A stretch of 64,000 nucleotides of DNA, taken from NCBI RefSeq assembly GCF_022352215.1, contig NZ_JAKRWF010000001.1:1240001-1304000 (forward strand), given 5' to 3'. Source of the DNA: Flavihumibacter cheonanensis. GTDB taxonomy: Bacteria; Bacteroidota; Bacteroidia; Chitinophagales; Chitinophagaceae. Numbering within the stretch: the stretch's first letter is position 1; each line of letters begins with the position of its first letter. The notes beneath the pieces are model-generated. The model did no database searches. It was not told the origin of the DNA and was given only the letters and a program-made list of their open reading frames with translations. The translations under genes were made by a program, and so were the position numbers. Below, one piece after another: positions 63,001 to 64,000 of the stretch.

Positions 63001-64000
63001 ACTGCATTGTTGGCGATGGTTGGGTTCGGATAGGTACCAGTCAAGTCTCCACCAGCTGTTCCACTTACAGGAAGTGAGCTGGGTATCACACCAGGCGCAA
63101 GCTTGGCAGCCGTAATTGCACCATCCTGCACATTGGAAGTAGCAACTGCATTGTTTGCCAGTTTTGCATTGGTTACTGCATTTGCAGCAATTTTATTTGT
63201 GTTGATCGCATTATTAGAAATGGTTGGATTGGGGTAAGTACCAGTAAGATCCCCTCCTGCTGTACCACTTACTGGCACTGAAGAAGGAATAACACCCGGA
63301 GCTATTTTGGCTGCCGTAATCGCACCATCCTGCACATTAGCAGTGGCTACCGCATTGTTTGCCAGTTTCGCATTCGTGATTGCATTGGCATCAATTTTAT
63401 TAGTGCTGACAGCATTGTCTGCCAATTTAGTTGTACTTATTGCACCATCCACAATCTTAGAAGTTCCAACTGCATTGTTAGCAATGGTTGGATTTGGATA
63501 GGTACCTGTAAGGTCACCACCAGCTGTTCCACTCACCGGAAGCGAGCTTGGAATAACACCCGGAGCCAGTTTAGCTGCTGTGATCGCACCATCTGCTACT
63601 TTATCCGTACTAATGCTACCAGTTGCAATTTTTGATCCGGATACAGCACCGTCTTTTATTGTTGGATTGGGAAAACTTCCATTCAGATCCCCTCCGGCCG
63701 CACCAACAGGATTGGCAGATTCTGCTCTGAATGCAAAAGGCACACTGGTCAACGGACTAGTACCCATTGCCATAAACTGGTTGCCTCCTTTAGGATCCAT
63801 TTCAACCTGGAGAAACTTGGCAGTACCGGTAGACCAGTTAATACCGTTTAAAGAACCTGAAACCGAGCTGGCGCCTTCACCACCAATTGCGGTAGAAAAA
63901 AGACCAAACTGGTTAGTGGTTACAGAACGGGTTTCCTGGTAAATAACTGCTCCGGTTGCATTAGCTTCCCGGATGGTTAAACGAAGATTAATGGTTTGAT
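60003..64000 (-). CDS. Large fibre-like surface protein with nested decapeptide repeats (5' end outside window)
   Basis: The frame is open to the right window edge: 1331 residues are visible and the true start lies outside. Its first visible part (LTIREANATGAVIYQETRS, then INWSTGTAKFLQVEMDP and SVPFAFRAES) is a domain that often opens Bacteroidota fibre-like proteins. Next come nine blocks. Each has 3 to 9 decapeptides of the type NAVGATKIAD / GAITAAKLAP, followed by a 28-residue spacer with SGTAGGDLTGTYPNPTI. Then follow VGQVLKYNGTQWAPG, a Gly/Ala/Asn-rich region and a C-terminal domain with LVAGVYATKPG and IKRGDLIVTSS. Probably exported and surface-bound. Confidence 0.88.
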   Translation of the reverse strand, partial: QTINLRLTIREANATGAVIYQETRSVTTNQFGLFSTAIGGEGASSVSGSLNGINWSTGTAKFLQVEMDPKGGNQFMAMGTSPLTSVPFAFRAESANPVGAAGGDLNGSFPNPTIKDGAVSGSKIATGSISTDKVADGAITAAKLAPGVIPSSLPVSGTAGGDLTGTYPNPTIANNAVGTSKIVDGAISTTKLADNAVSTNKIDANAITNAKLANNAVATANVQDGAITAAKIAPGVIPSSVPVSGTAGGDLTGTYPNPTISNNAINTNKIAANAVTNAKLANNAVATSNVQDGAITAAKLAPGVIPSSLPVSGTAGGDLTGTYPNPTIANNAVGAAKIADGAVGNTKLADGSVSTAKITDAAVNSNKLADNAVSSNKIAANAVTNAKLASNSVATTNVQDGAITAAKLAPGVIPSSLPVSGTAGGDLTGTYPNPTIANNAVSATKIADGAVGNTKLASNAVATTNVQDGAITAAKLAPGVIPSSLPVSGTAGGDLTGTYPNPTIANNAVSATKIADGAVGAAKLADGAVSNTKLADNAVSSNKIAASAVTNAKMATNSIATANVQDGAITAAKLAPGVIPSSLPVSGTAGGDLTGTYPNPTIANNAIGATKIADGAVGAAKIADGAVGNAKLSTNAVATTNVQDGAITAAKIAPGVIPTSLPVSGTAGGDLTGTYPNPTIANNAVGATKIADGAVGTTKLADNAVNSNKIAASAVTNAKMATNSIATANVQDGAITAAKIAPGVIPTSLPVSGTAGGDLTGTYPNPTIANNAVGATKIADGAVSSAKIADGAVGNTKLADGAVSTAKILDAAVNSNKLADNAVSSNKIAASAVTNAKLATNSVATANVQDGAITAAKIAPGVIPTSLPVSGTAGGDLSGTYPNPTVGRINGVAVSTTAPTVGQVLKYNGTQWAPGTDNAGGGGLTFPFTNTTNVAGEMFGLTNSGNGTAIAGSNNSAGPAAIGIAGSITNAAPSFLATGLFGEVSSATTNNGFAIFGRHRGGGTAIYGESVGGVGVFGQSTSTYGVVARSNSEPAIFATSQGNNAARFENTEMSNMGEVLNVYNMYGDGISVITEQGAGLKILHLNSTAPSIEVQNLTNGVGVYSATSSDFAAAIDARNTETFAAILGYAPQGIGIQTETNMEGFTGGIGIKSVIGQAGSASHAIFETNGANVARIDENGRGFFNGGTTNSGADVAELFAVVGNRNAYEPGDVLEISTTDDRKMVKSSGAYSTLVAGVYATKPGLLLTEENATEGDLSFGVPMGVIGVLPTKVCMEGGAIKRGDLIVTSSIPGVAMKADPEKVKVGQVLGKALQDYSGSGIGKINVLVSVK
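61335..63700 (-). repeat. Two-level repeat: 30-bp units grouped in nine blocks
   Basis: Using one fixed point of the spacer (plus-strand positions 63700, 63526, 63262, 63058, 62734, 62530, 62236, 62002, 61738, 61384), successive distances are 174, 264, 204, 324, 204, 294, 234, 264 and 354 bp. Each equals 84 + 30n with n = 3, 6, 4, 8, 4, 7, 5, 6, 9, that is 52 decapeptides in all. The last two units of each later block (a unit ending NVQD, then GAITAAK-L/I-AP) are constant. Confidence 0.9.

Noticed and set aside
63798-63800. Internal ATG as the start of the fibre gene
   Set aside because: The frame stays open with domain-like sequence to the window edge, so this ATG is internal.
61384-63942. 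Series of plus-strand frames with repeated APSAIL-type peptides
   Set aside because: They are shadows of the minus-strand repeat gene; their regular look comes from the 30-bp repeat.

Overview
The window looks like chromosomal DNA of a Bacteroidota bacterium, most plausibly of the Chitinophagaceae. The evidence is the promoter type (TTTG-N19-TAnnTTTG; a perfect copy lies before icd at 58369-58399), start regions that mostly lack a Shine-Dalgarno sequence, many short-signal lipoproteins, and families typical of that phylum (DUF2911, DUF4421, DUF4197, LVIVD repeats, paired DUF3857/transglutaminase proteins, ECF sigma factors with membrane partners). Genus and species cannot be given from this sequence alone.

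Layout. 1-1091 is the only gene-poor stretch. It holds the start of a VWA-domain gene running off the left edge, two inverted repeats, small hairpins, a 132-bp array with an exact 11-bp period, and a tRNA-Cys(GCA) with its terminator. 1177-4264 is a compact operon (nucleoside phosphorylase, dapF, corA, NUDIX). 4355-16152 is mostly housekeeping: ahcY, a GH20 hexosaminidase, cysM with an overlapping SET-domain gene, phoH, ppa, an NlpC/P60 hydrolase, an ECF sigma/anti-sigma pair and a guanine-deaminase-like enzyme. 16216-22396 is a minus-strand run descending from clpB through SRAP, YdeI-like, DsbA-like and queD genes. 22605-29824 holds a beta-lactamase-fold pseudoenzyme, two DUF3857 proteins, queG and a LVIVD lipoprotein. 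29832-31884 holds an ECF sigma factor and a protein that seems to span both membranes. 32052-43881 contains an sppA operon, folK/nucleoside kinase/MFS, a KefB-type antiporter and gcvP. 43982-59663 contains a J-domain protein, a lactonase, serine hydrolase, ABC-F, FKBP, an alpha-glucan-phosphorylase-like protein, a DtxR regulator with a putative operator, two Crp/Fnr paralogues and icd. 60003-64000 is one large, repeat-built surface or fibre protein that continues past the right edge.

How the parts work together. Several tight operons are visible from 4-bp ATGA overlaps or gaps under 20 bp. Most convergent gene pairs meet within 12 bp or overlap at their stop codons. Two genes of the queuosine pathway (queD, queG) are present but not adjacent. 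Two separate ECF sigma/membrane-protein pairs point to envelope sensing. The most unusual items are the two-level decapeptide repeat of the fibre gene, the sigma/dual-membrane anti-sigma/LVIVD operon, a glucan-phosphorylase-like protein lacking its cofactor lysine, the 11-bp array beside tRNA-Cys, and several genes whose -7 promoter element ends 4-5 nt before the start codon.
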